Assembly: GCA_023248635.1 (NCBI GenBank)
Contig: JAHFED010000016.1
Location: forward strand, 1-64,000
Direction: 5' to 3'
DNA length: 64,000 nucleotides
Source: Myxococcales bacterium
Lineage (GTDB): Bacteria; Myxococcota; UBA727; VGSZ01
Below, piece by piece: positions 50,328-57,952 of the stretch. Position numbers and translations under genes: made by a program. The first letter of the stretch is position 1, and the number at the start of each line of letters is the position of its first letter. The notes under the pieces were generated by a model that worked only from the letters and a program-made list of their open reading frames with translations, had not been told where the DNA came from and did no database searches.

Positions 50328-51797
50328 GTGAAGCGCGCGCACATCGACCATCGCCTCGACAGCCGCGCCACGCCTGCTGCTGCTGCGCGTGGATTTGCGC
50401 TGCTGCGGGATCGTCCCGCGCTTGCCCGTCTCATCGACACCCTCGCGACCACGCGCGTCGACCTCGCTGGCGCCGATCGTGTCGCCTTTGCCCTCGGCGC
50501 AGGTGATCGCGCTGCCCACGCCATCGTCGACCGCGAGGGCAGCGGCGTCACCTGCCTGGCACCAGACATGAGCGTCGCGGCGCCGGTGGTGGCTTGGCCC
50601 GTGGTCGAGCTCTTCTTGCGCCAACAAGACGAGCGGCTGCAGGCCCGACGAGCGCTGCAGAGCGTGAAGGACGCCGACGACGACGTCTCGCCTTTGGTCC
50701 GCCTCGTTCAGCATCCCCACCGCCTCGTGCGGCGCGAGTGGGAGGTGCTGCGGGCGCTCTTGCCCCTGCTCGGGGTGCAACTTTTCAGCAGGAGCGTGCT
50801 GGTCGCCGTCGACAAGGTCATCCAGCCCGCGCACCAGCCGGGACGCGCGCCCAACGACGCCGTCGCACGCGAGCTGTGGCGCCTGTACGTCGGTGGCGCC
50901 GTGGGTCTCACTTTGGTCGGCGACCAGCGCGGTCTCACGCTCATGCACCTGAGCGCGGTGTTGGGGGGCGATCTCATCCTCGCCGCGCGGGCCCTCTGGT
51001 ATCTCGCCAACCAGCCCGAAGACACCCTCGCCTTCGCCGCCTCCGTCGCCCGTGACGGCGACGATGTGCTGAAAGAGGTGCCGTCGGCGACCAAGCTCTT
51101 GGTGCGCCTGGGACTTGCTTTGGCCTTGCCCGCCGTGGGCTTTCGCTGTCCGGGCTTTTTCAAGGAGGCCGAGCGCTTGAGCGCGCGGCTCAACGGTGGC
51201 GACGTCATTGCCCAGGAGGGGCGCAGCCGGCGCGAGGTCGAGCTGCACAGCGTCAGCTTCGCGCCGGTGCTGCTGAGGCCCTTCGCGATGAATCCCGATG
51301 CGCTCCTCGACGACCCCGAGACCCAGCAGCGCATCGCCGCCGCCGGCGACGACGTCGAGGCCATGGCGGCAGCTGCTGGTCCCTGGTACGCCGACATTTT
51401 TCGCATCTGGCGCCCCTTTGCCGACGCGCGGCTGCCCCCCCGCCTGGTCCCCCGCCCGTCGCAGAGCGTCACCGACGACGACGACGCCAGCGCCACCCTC
51501 TGGCGCTCCTTGCTGCGGCACACCTTGGTGTCGCCCATCCTGCAGCCGTGGTTGGCCAAGCTGGTGACCCTTGCGCCCATCGAGGCGCTGGTGCCGGGGC
51601 CCGAGCCCGATGCCGAGTGGCGCCTCTCGGAGGGCATCGACTATGTGCAGCACCAACTCGAGTGGGTGCTGCGTCCAGCGGCGCTGCGGACGACGACAAA
51701 GCTGGAGCCAGCCACCGCCCCCAAGAGACCGCCTCCCAACGGCCCGTGCCCCTGCGGCAGCGGCAAGAAGTTCAAGAAGTGCCACGGGAAGCCCTGA
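50328..51797 (+). CDS. SEC-C motif protein of unknown function
   Basis: A 489-aa protein that ends in a SecA-type zinc motif, PCPCGSGKKFKKCHGKP (Cys-x-Cys-x8-Cys-His). The rest is mainly helical and not recognised (segments such as VELFLRQQDERLQARRALQ and GPWYADIFRIWRPFADARLP). SEC-C tails often act as protein-contact modules. Start GTG at 50328. Probably co-transcribed with the BFN gene before it. Confidence 0.78.
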   Translation: MKRAHIDHRLDSRATPAAAARGFALLRDRPALARLIDTLATTRVDLAGADRVAFALGAGDRAAHAIVDREGSGVTCLAPDMSVAAPVVAWPVVELFLRQQDERLQARRALQSVKDADDDVSPLVRLVQHPHRLVRREWEVLRALLPLLGVQLFSRSVLVAVDKVIQPAHQPGRAPNDAVARELWRLYVGGAVGLTLVGDQRGLTLMHLSAVLGGDLILAARALWYLANQPEDTLAFAASVARDGDDVLKEVPSATKLLVRLGLALALPAVGFRCPGFFKEAERLSARLNGGDVIAQEGRSRREVELHSVSFAPVLLRPFAMNPDALLDDPETQQRIAAAGDDVEAMAAAAGPWYADIFRIWRPFADARLPPRLVPRPSQSVTDDDDASATLWRSLLRHTLVSPILQPWLAKLVTLAPIEALVPGPEPDAEWRLSEGIDYVQHQLEWVLRPAALRTTTKLEPATAPKRPPPNGPCPCGSGKKFKKCHGKP

Positions 51798-51890
51798 TCA
51801 GGTCAGCAGCGACGTCGACGGCGCCTTCGAGGCCCCGCTTTGCGGCGCAGAAGAGCTTGAGGGCTGCTCCTGCGGCTGCTAGCCGGCACC

Positions 51891-52595
51891 ATGGCCTTTT
51901 GGAAGAGCACCGCCGCCATCGTGAAGGGGATGTTGACCACCCTCAAGCACACCACGCGCAAAGCGGAGACGGTGCAGTACCCCGAGGTCAAAAAGCCCGT
52001 CGCGCCGACCTACCGCGGCCGCCACCGCCTGCACAAAACCAAGATGGAAGTCGACGGCGCAGTCATTGAGGTCGAGCGCTGCATCGGCTGCCATCTCTGC
52101 GCCGCCGCCTGCCCCAGCCAAGCCATCTACGTCGAAGCCGCCGACAACGATCCGAAGAATCCGTCGTCGCCCGGGGAACGCTTCGCGGTGCACTACGAAA
52201 TCAACATGCTGCGCTGCATCTTCTGCGGCTTCTGCGAAGAGGCATGCCCGGTCGATGCCATCAAGTTGGGCTCCGAATACGAATTGGCCGACGTCGATCG
52301 CCATGCTTTGGTGTACACAAAATCCATGTTACTCGAGCCCGAAAAATACGCCCCGAAGGGTCAGTACCACGCCGATGTCGACGGCCAACACCGCTCCAAG
52401 AAGCCGATTATTTTTGATGTGAAACTTGATCCAAACAAGGATCTAGATACAGTCTATAAGACGCACCACCCACTGGGGGCCACGCTTGCTCAGATGGCCG
52501 ATGGCTCGACGGCGCGCTCGCAGCGCTCAGCCTCCCAGCAACACAACGGCCGCGGTCCGACGGCAGACGTTCCCGCGCTCTCGCGGCGCAGCTGA
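51891..52595 (+). CDS. nuoI: NADH-quinone oxidoreductase subunit I
   Basis: A 234-aa ferredoxin-like subunit with two [4Fe-4S] motifs: CIGCHLCAAACP (Cys64, 67, 70, 74) and CIFCGFCEEACP (Cys109, 112, 115, 119). The N-terminal helix (WKSTAAIVKGMLTTLKHTTRKA) fits NuoI, which carries electrons between the peripheral clusters and quinone in complex I. The C-terminal tail (from about 185) is longer and polar (STARSQRSASQQHNGRG). No other nuo gene lies in the window. Codons in the segment near 52405-52465 are strikingly A/T-rich. Confidence 0.93.
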   Translation: MAFWKSTAAIVKGMLTTLKHTTRKAETVQYPEVKKPVAPTYRGRHRLHKTKMEVDGAVIEVERCIGCHLCAAACPSQAIYVEAADNDPKNPSSPGERFAVHYEINMLRCIFCGFCEEACPVDAIKLGSEYELADVDRHALVYTKSMLLEPEKYAPKGQYHADVDGQHRSKKPIIFDVKLDPNKDLDTVYKTHHPLGATLAQMADGSTARSQRSASQQHNGRGPTADVPALSRRS

Positions 52596-52641
52596 TCCCG
52601 GGTCAGGATGATTTTGTCGGCTGGCCGACTGCATCACCCGG

Positions 52642-52686
52642 CTCCGGAATATTCTGCGCCCTCGCCGGCGGCACTTCTTCCGCTGC
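52642..52686. repeat. dispersed repeat (partner at 26480-26523)
   Basis: CTCCGGAATATTCT, then GC-rich bases, then CACTTCTTCCGCTGC, matching the copy after the kinase gene. It lies in the 144-bp spacer between nuoI and the degenerate receiver gene, which are convergent. Here the matching left arm of the large hairpin is missing. Confidence 0.6.
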
Positions 52687-52739
52687 AACGAAATCAAGAT
52701 CATCTTGGGATGACCCCGCACAACGACGCGCCTGAGCGC

Positions 52740-53105
52740 TCAGCGCTTGAGGTGCAGTGCGAGGGTCTCGGCCAGGCCATCGAAATCGTCGAGGCGGGGA
52801 ACCACGCCATCGGCGCCCACGTCGAGCACCGCCGAGCGCGCCTCGAGGGCGTCGTCGGAAAAGAACAACACCGGCGTCGACGCGGTCAGCGGGTCCCCCT
52901 TCAGGCACCTCACCAGGCGCTCGCCAGCCGATGAGCTCGCCGAGGCGTCGACGAGGACGACGTCGGGTCGCTCGGCGCGCACGAGGCGGTTGGCAACGGT
53001 GTCGGCGCCATCGCCCTCGACGACGTCGAATCCCCGTGGCTTGAGCTCTTTTTTGACTCGAAAGCGCACCAGGCCTGAAGGGGAGAGAACCAGAACCTTG
53101 GGCAT
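52740..53105 (-). CDS. stand-alone degenerate response-regulator receiver
   Basis: A 121-aa single receiver domain (MPKVLVLSPSGLVRFRVKKEL...). The phospho-acceptor Asp is kept in the strand VVLVDASAS, and FFSDD gives the switch strand, but the N-terminal acidic pair is replaced by Ser-Pro-Ser and the conserved Lys after the fifth strand is Arg. It may work without phosphorylation or be very slow. ATG 53105 starts directly at the first strand. Its upstream spacer is filled by a palindromic module array. Confidence 0.8.
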   Translation of the reverse strand: MPKVLVLSPSGLVRFRVKKELKPRGFDVVEGDGADTVANRLVRAERPDVVLVDASASSSAGERLVRCLKGDPLTASTPVLFFSDDALEARSAVLDVGADGVVPRLDDFDGLAETLALHLKR

Positions 53106-53113
53106 CGAATCCT

Positions 53114-53142
53114 CAATTGGCCGCCCAGCCTGAGGGCAAAGA
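53114..53142. repeat. dispersed sequence CAATTGGCCGCCC... (partner at 63534)
   Basis: CAATTGGCCGCCCAGCCTGA and the following GGGCAAAG match 63534-63562 with about four to five differences in 29 positions. It directly precedes the module array at 53144. Confidence 0.5.
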
Positions 53143-53143
53143 A

Positions 53144-53488
53144 ATGTCTGCAGGTTCATCGCCTGTCGGTGAATTCACCGACAGCACTTCGCGTGTCGGT
53201 GAATTGTCTTCAGGTTCATCGCCTGGCGGCGATGAATTCACCGACAGCACTTCGCGTGTCGGTGAGTTGTCTTCAGGTTCATCGCCTGGCGGCGATGAAT
53301 TCACCGACAGCACTTCGCGTGTCGGTGAATTGTCTTCAGGTTCATCGCCTGGCGGCGATGAATTCACCGACAGCACTTCGCGTGTCGGTGAATTGTCTTC
53401 AGGTTCATCGCCTGGCGGCGATGAATTCACCGACAGCACTTCGCGTGTCGGTGAATTGTCTTCAGGTTCATCGCCTGGCGGCGATGAA
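53144..53488. repeat. intergenic array of five 63-bp A+B palindromic units
   Basis: After a chimeric unit (53144-53173, left half of B joined to the end of A) come five A-B units starting at 53174, 53237, 53300, 53363 and 53426, almost identical to each other. The local variants are ACAGCAC in A and TTGTCTTCAGG in B, different from those in aroA and tsaB, which implies local tandem amplification. It fills most of the 491-bp gap between two receiver genes. The rest of the gap (53489-53596) shows no recognisable gene. Confidence 0.93.
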
Positions 53489-53596
53489 TTGCGCCTGGCC
53501 TCCCGGAGAGGTCGCCTCGGTGGGCTCGGCGTGGGGTCGCCCTGGGGGTCGCAAACCGAGGCGTGTGCGCAGAAGACGTCTCGTGGGAAGGACCGG

Positions 53597-54025
53597 TCAT
53601 CGCGTGCTGGGTGATGGGGTCACCTCCTCGTCGAAGCTCGAAGGAGCGGCGCTCCGGCGGGAGCGTTCGTCGACGGCACGTCGGGCCGCGGCGATGAGGA
53701 GCTTGGGGTCGATGGGCTTCAGCAGGAAGTCGAAGGCGCCGGCACGCAATGCCGCCACAGCCGCGTCGAAGTTGCCCAGCCCCGTCAAGATGATCACCAG
53801 CGCGTGAGGAGCCACGACCTGAACGCGCCGGCAGAGCTCCAGCCCGTTCATCTCGGACATCTGCACGTCGGTCACCACCAGGGCGACGTCGTCGAGCAGA
53901 GTGAGAGCCTCCAGCGGCGACGTCGTCGACCGCACCTTGTGACCCGCCCGACGGAGCACCGCCTCGTGCACCTCGCATTGGTCGGGCTCGTCATCGACGA
54001 GCAGGATGGTGTGGCGGCGGGGCAT
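53597..54025 (-). CDS. stand-alone response-regulator receiver
   Basis: A 142-aa protein with one canonical receiver domain: acidic pair Asp11/Asp12, phospho-acceptor Asp53 (VVTDVQMSEMNG), IILTGLG and LLKPID. After the domain only a short Ser/Arg-rich tail follows, so it has no output domain and probably acts by protein contact, as CheY-like or phosphorelay proteins do. No histidine kinase is in the window. Palindromic module arrays lie on both sides. Confidence 0.92.
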   Translation of the reverse strand: MPRRHTILLVDDEPDQCEVHEAVLRRAGHKVRSTTSPLEALTLLDDVALVVTDVQMSEMNGLELCRRVQVVAPHALVIILTGLGNFDAAVAALRAGAFDFLLKPIDPKLLIAAARRAVDERSRRSAAPSSFDEEVTPSPSTR

Positions 54026-54070
54026 GCTTCCGCCGGGTCTCCACGTGCCGTGCCATGGAGTCGAGGCGAA

Positions 54071-54196
54071 ATCACCGACAGCGCTGCGCGTGTCGGTGAA
54101 TTCACCGACAGCGCTTCGCGTGTCGGTGAATTGTCTACAGGTTCATCGCCTGGCGGCGATGAATTGTCTACAGGTTCATCGCCTGGCGGCGATGAA
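54071..54196. repeat. intergenic palindromic array A-A-B-B
   Basis: Modules A at 54071-54100 and 54101-54130, modules B at 54131-54163 and 54164-54196. Variants are the aroA type (ACAGCG, TTGTCTACAGG). It lies upstream of the receiver gene 53597-54025, in a 402-bp spacer that otherwise contains only the repeat at 54261-54327. Confidence 0.92.
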
Positions 54197-54260
54197 ATCC
54201 GTGGCCGACATGGTTGATCGAGCATGGCGCCGCGGATTCTCGGTGGCAGCTCGGCGCGCC

Positions 54261-54327
54261 GCAGGGGCAGCCTCTCCGGCTTCACCGACGACGCAACGAC
54301 GCCCCCACCGAAAAGACCAAGCCAGGC
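54261..54327. repeat. dispersed intergenic repeat (partner at 28410-28474)
   Basis: GCAGGGGCAGCCTCTCCGGC, a variable middle and GAAAAGACCAAGCCAGGCG, in the same order as at 28410. The following 100 bp to the end of the lipoprotein gene show nothing recognisable. Confidence 0.5.
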
Positions 54328-54427
54328 GACCCAATCATTTTGATCATGGGGTTTAGGGGGCTGGGAGGTCAGGTGTCCGCCTGGTGTCCGCGAACGTCTG
54401 TCCGGACACATCCGCAGGGTCGCAACC

Positions 54428-55870
54428 TCAAGGGGGGCAGACCGTCGTCGCCGACAGCCGGTAGCGGTTTTGGGCGTCGGCGAAGCCAAACACACGCAAG
54501 ACGATGACGTTGCTGTTGGGGGCCAGGAACTCGATGAGCTCGTCGTCGTCGCTGGAGGTGGAGCTGCCGATCTCCAGGCCGTTGTTGTCTTGGAGCTTGA
54601 GGTCGAGGTCGCCGTCGGCGTGCCGAAAGGAGAGCAAGAAGGAGGTGGTGCAGCCCTGCTGGGGGCTGACGCGGAAGAAGTCCTCGTCGAGGCCGCAGGT
54701 GATGCCAAAGGTTTGCCCAGTGCGGCTCAGGCTGGTGCCGGTTTGGCGGGTGTCGTTTTCTTCATTGGGATCGTCGCCAGGGCAGGAGAGGTCGCCGATG
54801 CAGGTCTGGTCGACGACGATGCGGTAGCCGTTGCCGACGTTGACGTCGTTGCCCTGGAACAGGATCACGCGCGCCGCCAGGGCTGCGGGATCGGCGACGA
54901 CGAGTCCCACGTGCTCATTGTTTTGGGTCCCGGCCGAAGACACGACGGTGGTGCCCGTCGCGCGCTGCACCACGAAAAGATCGATGTCACCGCGAGAGTG
55001 GGTGAAGGAGGCCTCGACGTCGGCGAAGCAGCCTGCTTGCACGGGAAGCGTGAAGAAGTCCGCATCCGCGCCGCACACTGCCCCGTTGAAGGCGATGCCC
55101 TCGTCGAGCGTGGCCGGCGTCGTCGCGGTGTCGTTGCCTGCTCCCCCTTCGTTGGCGTCATCAGCGGGGCACACCTGATCGGTGCCGCAAGCGGTGTCGA
55201 GGACGATGTCGTAGGCGACGTCATCGGTGCTGCCACCTCGCACTCGCACGGCGTAGACGCCGGCCTTGGGGATCAACACATTCAGAGCCTCGCGTGTGCC
55301 CAAGCCGGCGGCAGAGCCGGCCAAAGAGCCGTCGTCGACGTTGACGAGCACGAGATCGAGATCGGCGAGGTTGAGCTCGACGTCGCCGCCGTCTTCTCCT
55401 TCCCCTTCCCCTTCACCTTCGCCTTCACCTTCGCCCTCGCCCTCGCCTTCACCTTCGCCCTCGCCTTCACCTTCGCCTTCGCCTTCTCCTTCGCCTTCGC
55501 CTTCGCCTTCGCCCCCGGGTGCAACATCGGCTGTGACCACCAGCGTGGCAGACAGAGCGCAGCCAGCGCCGACGTCGATGCTGTACCAGTCGTCGTCGCC
55601 GCCGCAGAAGCGGGCGGAAACGCCAACCCCCGGTGTCATGGATGTGGCGCTGCCGGGCTCATTGTTGGGCTCCGAGCTGTCCTCGGCACAGGCCGGCGGT
55701 GGACCAGCGTCGGGCACCGACCCCGCGTCGATGATCTCAAAGGGAGGCCGACCGAGCGGATCGCCGCCTTCGCCTTCGCCTTCGTCGCCGGGGGGCGTCT
55801 GCGGGGGACAACCCACGACGAGAGCCGCGAGCAAAGCCGGGAACAGCAAGGCCAGGAGCAAACGACGCAT
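54428..55870 (-). CDS. lipoprotein with long Gly-Glu repeat and pre-peptidase C-terminal-like domains
   Basis: A 480-aa lipoprotein (signal MRRLLLALLFPALLAALVVGC). After a Pro-rich start come three repeated beta domains of about 110 residues, each with a DxDxFxL/V-type core (GGDDDWYSIDV, GADADFFTLPV, GLDEDFFRVSP) and a DLDLVLV/DIDLFVV/DLDLKLQ strand; these resemble bacterial pre-peptidase C-terminal domains. The first domain is interrupted by about 20 Gly-Glu repeats (55394-55514). Probably a surface protein; no catalytic motif. ATG 55870 puts the lipobox in place. Confidence 0.85.
   Translation of the reverse strand: MRRLLLALLFPALLAALVVGCPPQTPPGDEGEGEGGDPLGRPPFEIIDAGSVPDAGPPPACAEDSSEPNNEPGSATSMTPGVGVSARFCGGDDDWYSIDVGAGCALSATLVVTADVAPGGEGEGEGEGEGEGEGEGEGEGEGEGEGEGEGEGEGEGEGEDGGDVELNLADLDLVLVNVDDGSLAGSAAGLGTREALNVLIPKAGVYAVRVRGGSTDDVAYDIVLDTACGTDQVCPADDANEGGAGNDTATTPATLDEGIAFNGAVCGADADFFTLPVQAGCFADVEASFTHSRGDIDLFVVQRATGTTVVSSAGTQNNEHVGLVVADPAALAARVILFQGNDVNVGNGYRIVVDQTCIGDLSCPGDDPNEENDTRQTGTSLSRTGQTFGITCGLDEDFFRVSPQQGCTTSFLLSFRHADGDLDLKLQDNNGLEIGSSTSSDDDELIEFLAPNSNVIVLRVFGFADAQNRYRLSATTVCPP
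55394..55514 (-). repeat. 6-bp microsatellite coding for (Gly-Glu)n
   Basis: About 20 imperfect hexamers (GGCGAA, GGCGAG, GGTGAA, GGGGAA on the minus strand). A unit of 6 bp means copy-number change keeps the frame and only alters the length of the acidic linker. Synonymous variation between hexamers shows that the tract is not brand new. Confidence 0.85.
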
Positions 55871-55929
55871 GCGACCAGCGTACGCGAGGGCTGGCGCCTC
55901 GGCGAAGTCCGAAGAACAAGCAGACGGCG

Positions 55930-55960
55930 AAAGAAAAGAAAGCGCCCGGTGGGGCGCTTT
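55930..55960 (-). terminator. intrinsic terminator after rplS
   Basis: On the minus strand AAAGCGCCC, loop CACC, GGGCGCTTT, then a T-rich run (CTTTTCTTT). It lies about 50 nt after the rplS stop and before the lipoprotein gene, separating the two transcripts. Confidence 0.85.
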
Positions 55961-56012
55961 CTTCTCCGCGCGAAGCGCGTTCTCGGCACAAAAGCGCGCA
56001 ACGCAAACGAAC

Positions 56013-56429
56013 TCAGGTCTTGGCAGGCGCCTTGGCAGCAGCCGCCGCAGCAGCAGTGGCCGCCGGCTTCGTCGACGGCTGAAACTCGACCTGGGCCTTG
56101 ATGCGCGCCTTCTTGCCCTTGAGACCACGAAGATAAAAGAGCTTGGCGCGACGCACGCGACCACGCTGCACGATGTCGATCTTCTCGATGCGCGGTGAGC
56201 AGAGCGGAAAGATGCGCTCGACGCCCTGGCCGAAGCTCATCTTGCGCACCGTGATGGTGCCGCGGTTGCCGCCCCGACGACGAGCGATGCACACGCCTTC
56301 GAAGGTCTGCACGCGCTCTTTGTCGCCTTCCAGAATGCGGAAGTTGACGCGGATGGTGTCGCCGGGACGAAAGTCCGGGGTCTTGATGAGGTAGGATGCT
56401 TCGATGTCTTGAATGATCTTCGACTTCAC
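56013..56429 (-). CDS. rplS: 50S ribosomal protein L19 with Ala-rich tail
   Basis: The protein (138 aa) shows the L19 motifs [43 protein letters not shown] and [19 protein letters not shown]. With the GTG at 56429 the PDF motif falls at position 18, as in E. coli L19; an in-frame ATG at 56450 would add seven unusual residues. The C-terminus has an extra Ala/Lys/Pro-rich tail of about 22 residues. The usual neighbours rpsP, rimM and trmD are absent from the window. Confidence 0.94.
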   Translation of the reverse strand: MKSKIIQDIEASYLIKTPDFRPGDTIRVNFRILEGDKERVQTFEGVCIARRRGGNRGTITVRKMSFGQGVERIFPLCSPRIEKIDIVQRGRVRRAKLFYLRGLKGKKARIKAQVEFQPSTKPAATAAAAAAAKAPAKT

Positions 56430-56737
56430 GGGCCAACTCACATGCAGCATCGGCTGCGTTGCGACGGGATGGCTGATGCTCCAAAGAGATCAGCAGATCG
56501 ATCGTCGGGGAGGTGCCGTTTGGATGGCGTCGTCGTCGTCGCAGGCGCGAACGGTCACGCAGACACCCGGTAGAGCTCCCGGTTTTGTTCGCGCCGAGGG
56601 CCAAGCCATCGACACGTTGACCCGGGGATTCCCGCGCCGAGGCGGACCTAAGCAGCGGCTGGGGGCAGCGTCAATGTCGTCGAAGGAAAAAGCGCCCAGC
56701 TCAACGCGATCAACGGAATGAGCCGTTCTTGGTGGGC
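56430..56737. other. 308-bp spacer without recognised gene
   Basis: This gap separates the divergent rplS gene and a small lipoprotein gene. It should contain the rplS promoter and leader, but I could not identify clear promoter boxes, an L19 autoregulatory structure or a small gene in it. Confidence 0.4.
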
Positions 56738-57058
56738 ATGATCAGAAAAAACGCCGCGCATGGCACCTGCGTGCTGGTGATCAGCCTTTTCGGGTGTGCC
56801 ACGGAGAGCGCGAAGCTCGCGGCGACGCCAGGAACCCTCAAACCCTTCAGCCTCGTCGTCTGCCGCGAATTGAGCAGCCTGCACTGCAACCCCGACGATC
56901 CCCGCGACTGCGAGGGTCCCCCGCCGATGCAGGGAAACGTGACCCTCACTTTCGCAGACCGGGCTTCTTGCGAACAGGCGCGCACAGCCGAGCTGGCCGG
57001 CCAGTGTGCGGAGCGCGACGTCGTTGCGCCTTGCCTCGGCCCTGATGCTCAGGACTGA
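56738..57058 (+). CDS. small cysteine-containing putative lipoprotein
   Basis: A 106-aa protein with an N-terminal basic-hydrophobic signal ending in SLFGCAT, an acceptable lipobox. The mature part has five pairs-like cysteines (VVCRELSSLHCNPDDPRDC, ASCEQARTAELAGQCAERD). No family is recognised. Its last 10 nt overlap the 3' end of the convergent hydrolase gene. ATG 56738 is used; TTG 56729 adds three residues. Confidence 0.65.
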   Translation: MIRKNAAHGTCVLVISLFGCATESAKLAATPGTLKPFSLVVCRELSSLHCNPDDPRDCEGPPPMQGNVTLTFADRASCEQARTAELAGQCAERDVVAPCLGPDAQD

Positions 57059-57951
57059 ACGAGTCTCTTCAAAGTCTGAAGGAAGGCTTCGGGGGCCTCG
57101 ACGGGCGGCTCGTGCCCCGATCCGGCGATGACGTCGAGGGTGGCGCCGGGAATGAGCTTTTGCATCACCCGTCCGCACTCGACGAGGGGAAAGAGGGGGT
57201 CGTGCTCGCCCCAGATCATGCGCACCGGCACTTTGAGCTCGGAAAAACGGGGGGTGAAGGCACTCACGGCCTGCGGCGACGTCATCCTCATCATGGTGGC
57301 GTAGGCCGCTGCTTTGCCGCCGGGTCCGTTGATGGTGCGCAGCATGTTGTCGAGCACGCTCTCGTCGAACACCGATTTCACGTAGTAGACGTCGTTCTTC
57401 AGGAAATCGCCGAGGCTCTTCCGCGTGCCGCCGAGGAGGTGAAAGAGCCCCTCGCCGACGACGGGCAACTGCAAGATGCGGCCGAGCACGGGCGGGGGCC
57501 GCGCGATGCCGACGGAGTCGATGAGGATCAATTTCTCGACGCGCTCGGGGTGAGCAATGGCGAATTCGACGGCGCCGGGTCCGCCCATGCTTTGGGCGAT
57601 GAGCACGAACTTGTCCCAGCCCATGCCGTCGGCGAGAGCCTTGAGCTGAGCACCGTACCAGCGCGGATCGTAGGCCGCCGTCTTTGGATCGGGCTTTTCG
57701 GAGTCGCCGAAGCCGATGAGATCGGCGGCGCGATAGTGCATGAACTCGCCGAGACCAGCCCAGCATTTACGATAAAGTTGATGACTCGCGATCCAGCCGT
57801 GCAAGAGGATGGCGCGCGGCTTGGCTGCTGCGGCGGACTTGTCCGCAGGGGCGCCGCCTTCGACGTAGCAGGCGCGGTATTGCCCGGCGGTGACGAAGTG
57901 GGTCTCAGGTGGGCGACTCGCTGTTGGTGCTGCAGTGTTCACGTCGGTCAC
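57049..57951 (-). CDS. alpha/beta hydrolase
   Basis: A 300-aa hydrolase with the oxyanion HG motif (ILLHGWIAS), nucleophile elbow AQSMGGPG (Ser), GEHDPLFP with the Asp, and GSGHEPPVEAPEAF with the His. The cap domain has no diagnostic features. Similar to epoxide hydrolase/haloalkane dehalogenase-like esterases; substrate unknown. Start GTG, 1 nt after the stop of the UPF0158 gene, so the pair is probably one operon. Confidence 0.9.
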   Translation of the reverse strand: MTDVNTAAPTASRPPETHFVTAGQYRACYVEGGAPADKSAAAAKPRAILLHGWIASHQLYRKCWAGLGEFMHYRAADLIGFGDSEKPDPKTAAYDPRWYGAQLKALADGMGWDKFVLIAQSMGGPGAVEFAIAHPERVEKLILIDSVGIARPPPVLGRILQLPVVGEGLFHLLGGTRKSLGDFLKNDVYYVKSVFDESVLDNMLRTINGPGGKAAAYATMMRMTSPQAVSAFTPRFSELKVPVRMIWGEHDPLFPLVECGRVMQKLIPGATLDVIAGSGHEPPVEAPEAFLQTLKRLVQS

Positions 57952-57952
57952 G

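Noticed and set aside
51891-52595. Complex I operon
   Set aside because: Only nuoI is seen; the membrane protein at 13257-14075 was considered as a NuoH relative but lacks clear signature segments.
53144-53488. CRISPR array
   Set aside because: The units are contiguous and there are no unique spacers; no cas genes are in the window.
53117-53614. 165-codon plus-strand frame made of the 21-residue repeat
   Set aside because: It exists because the 63-bp modules have no stops; there is no ribosome binding site or non-repeat domain. Treated as a repeat array, not a gene.
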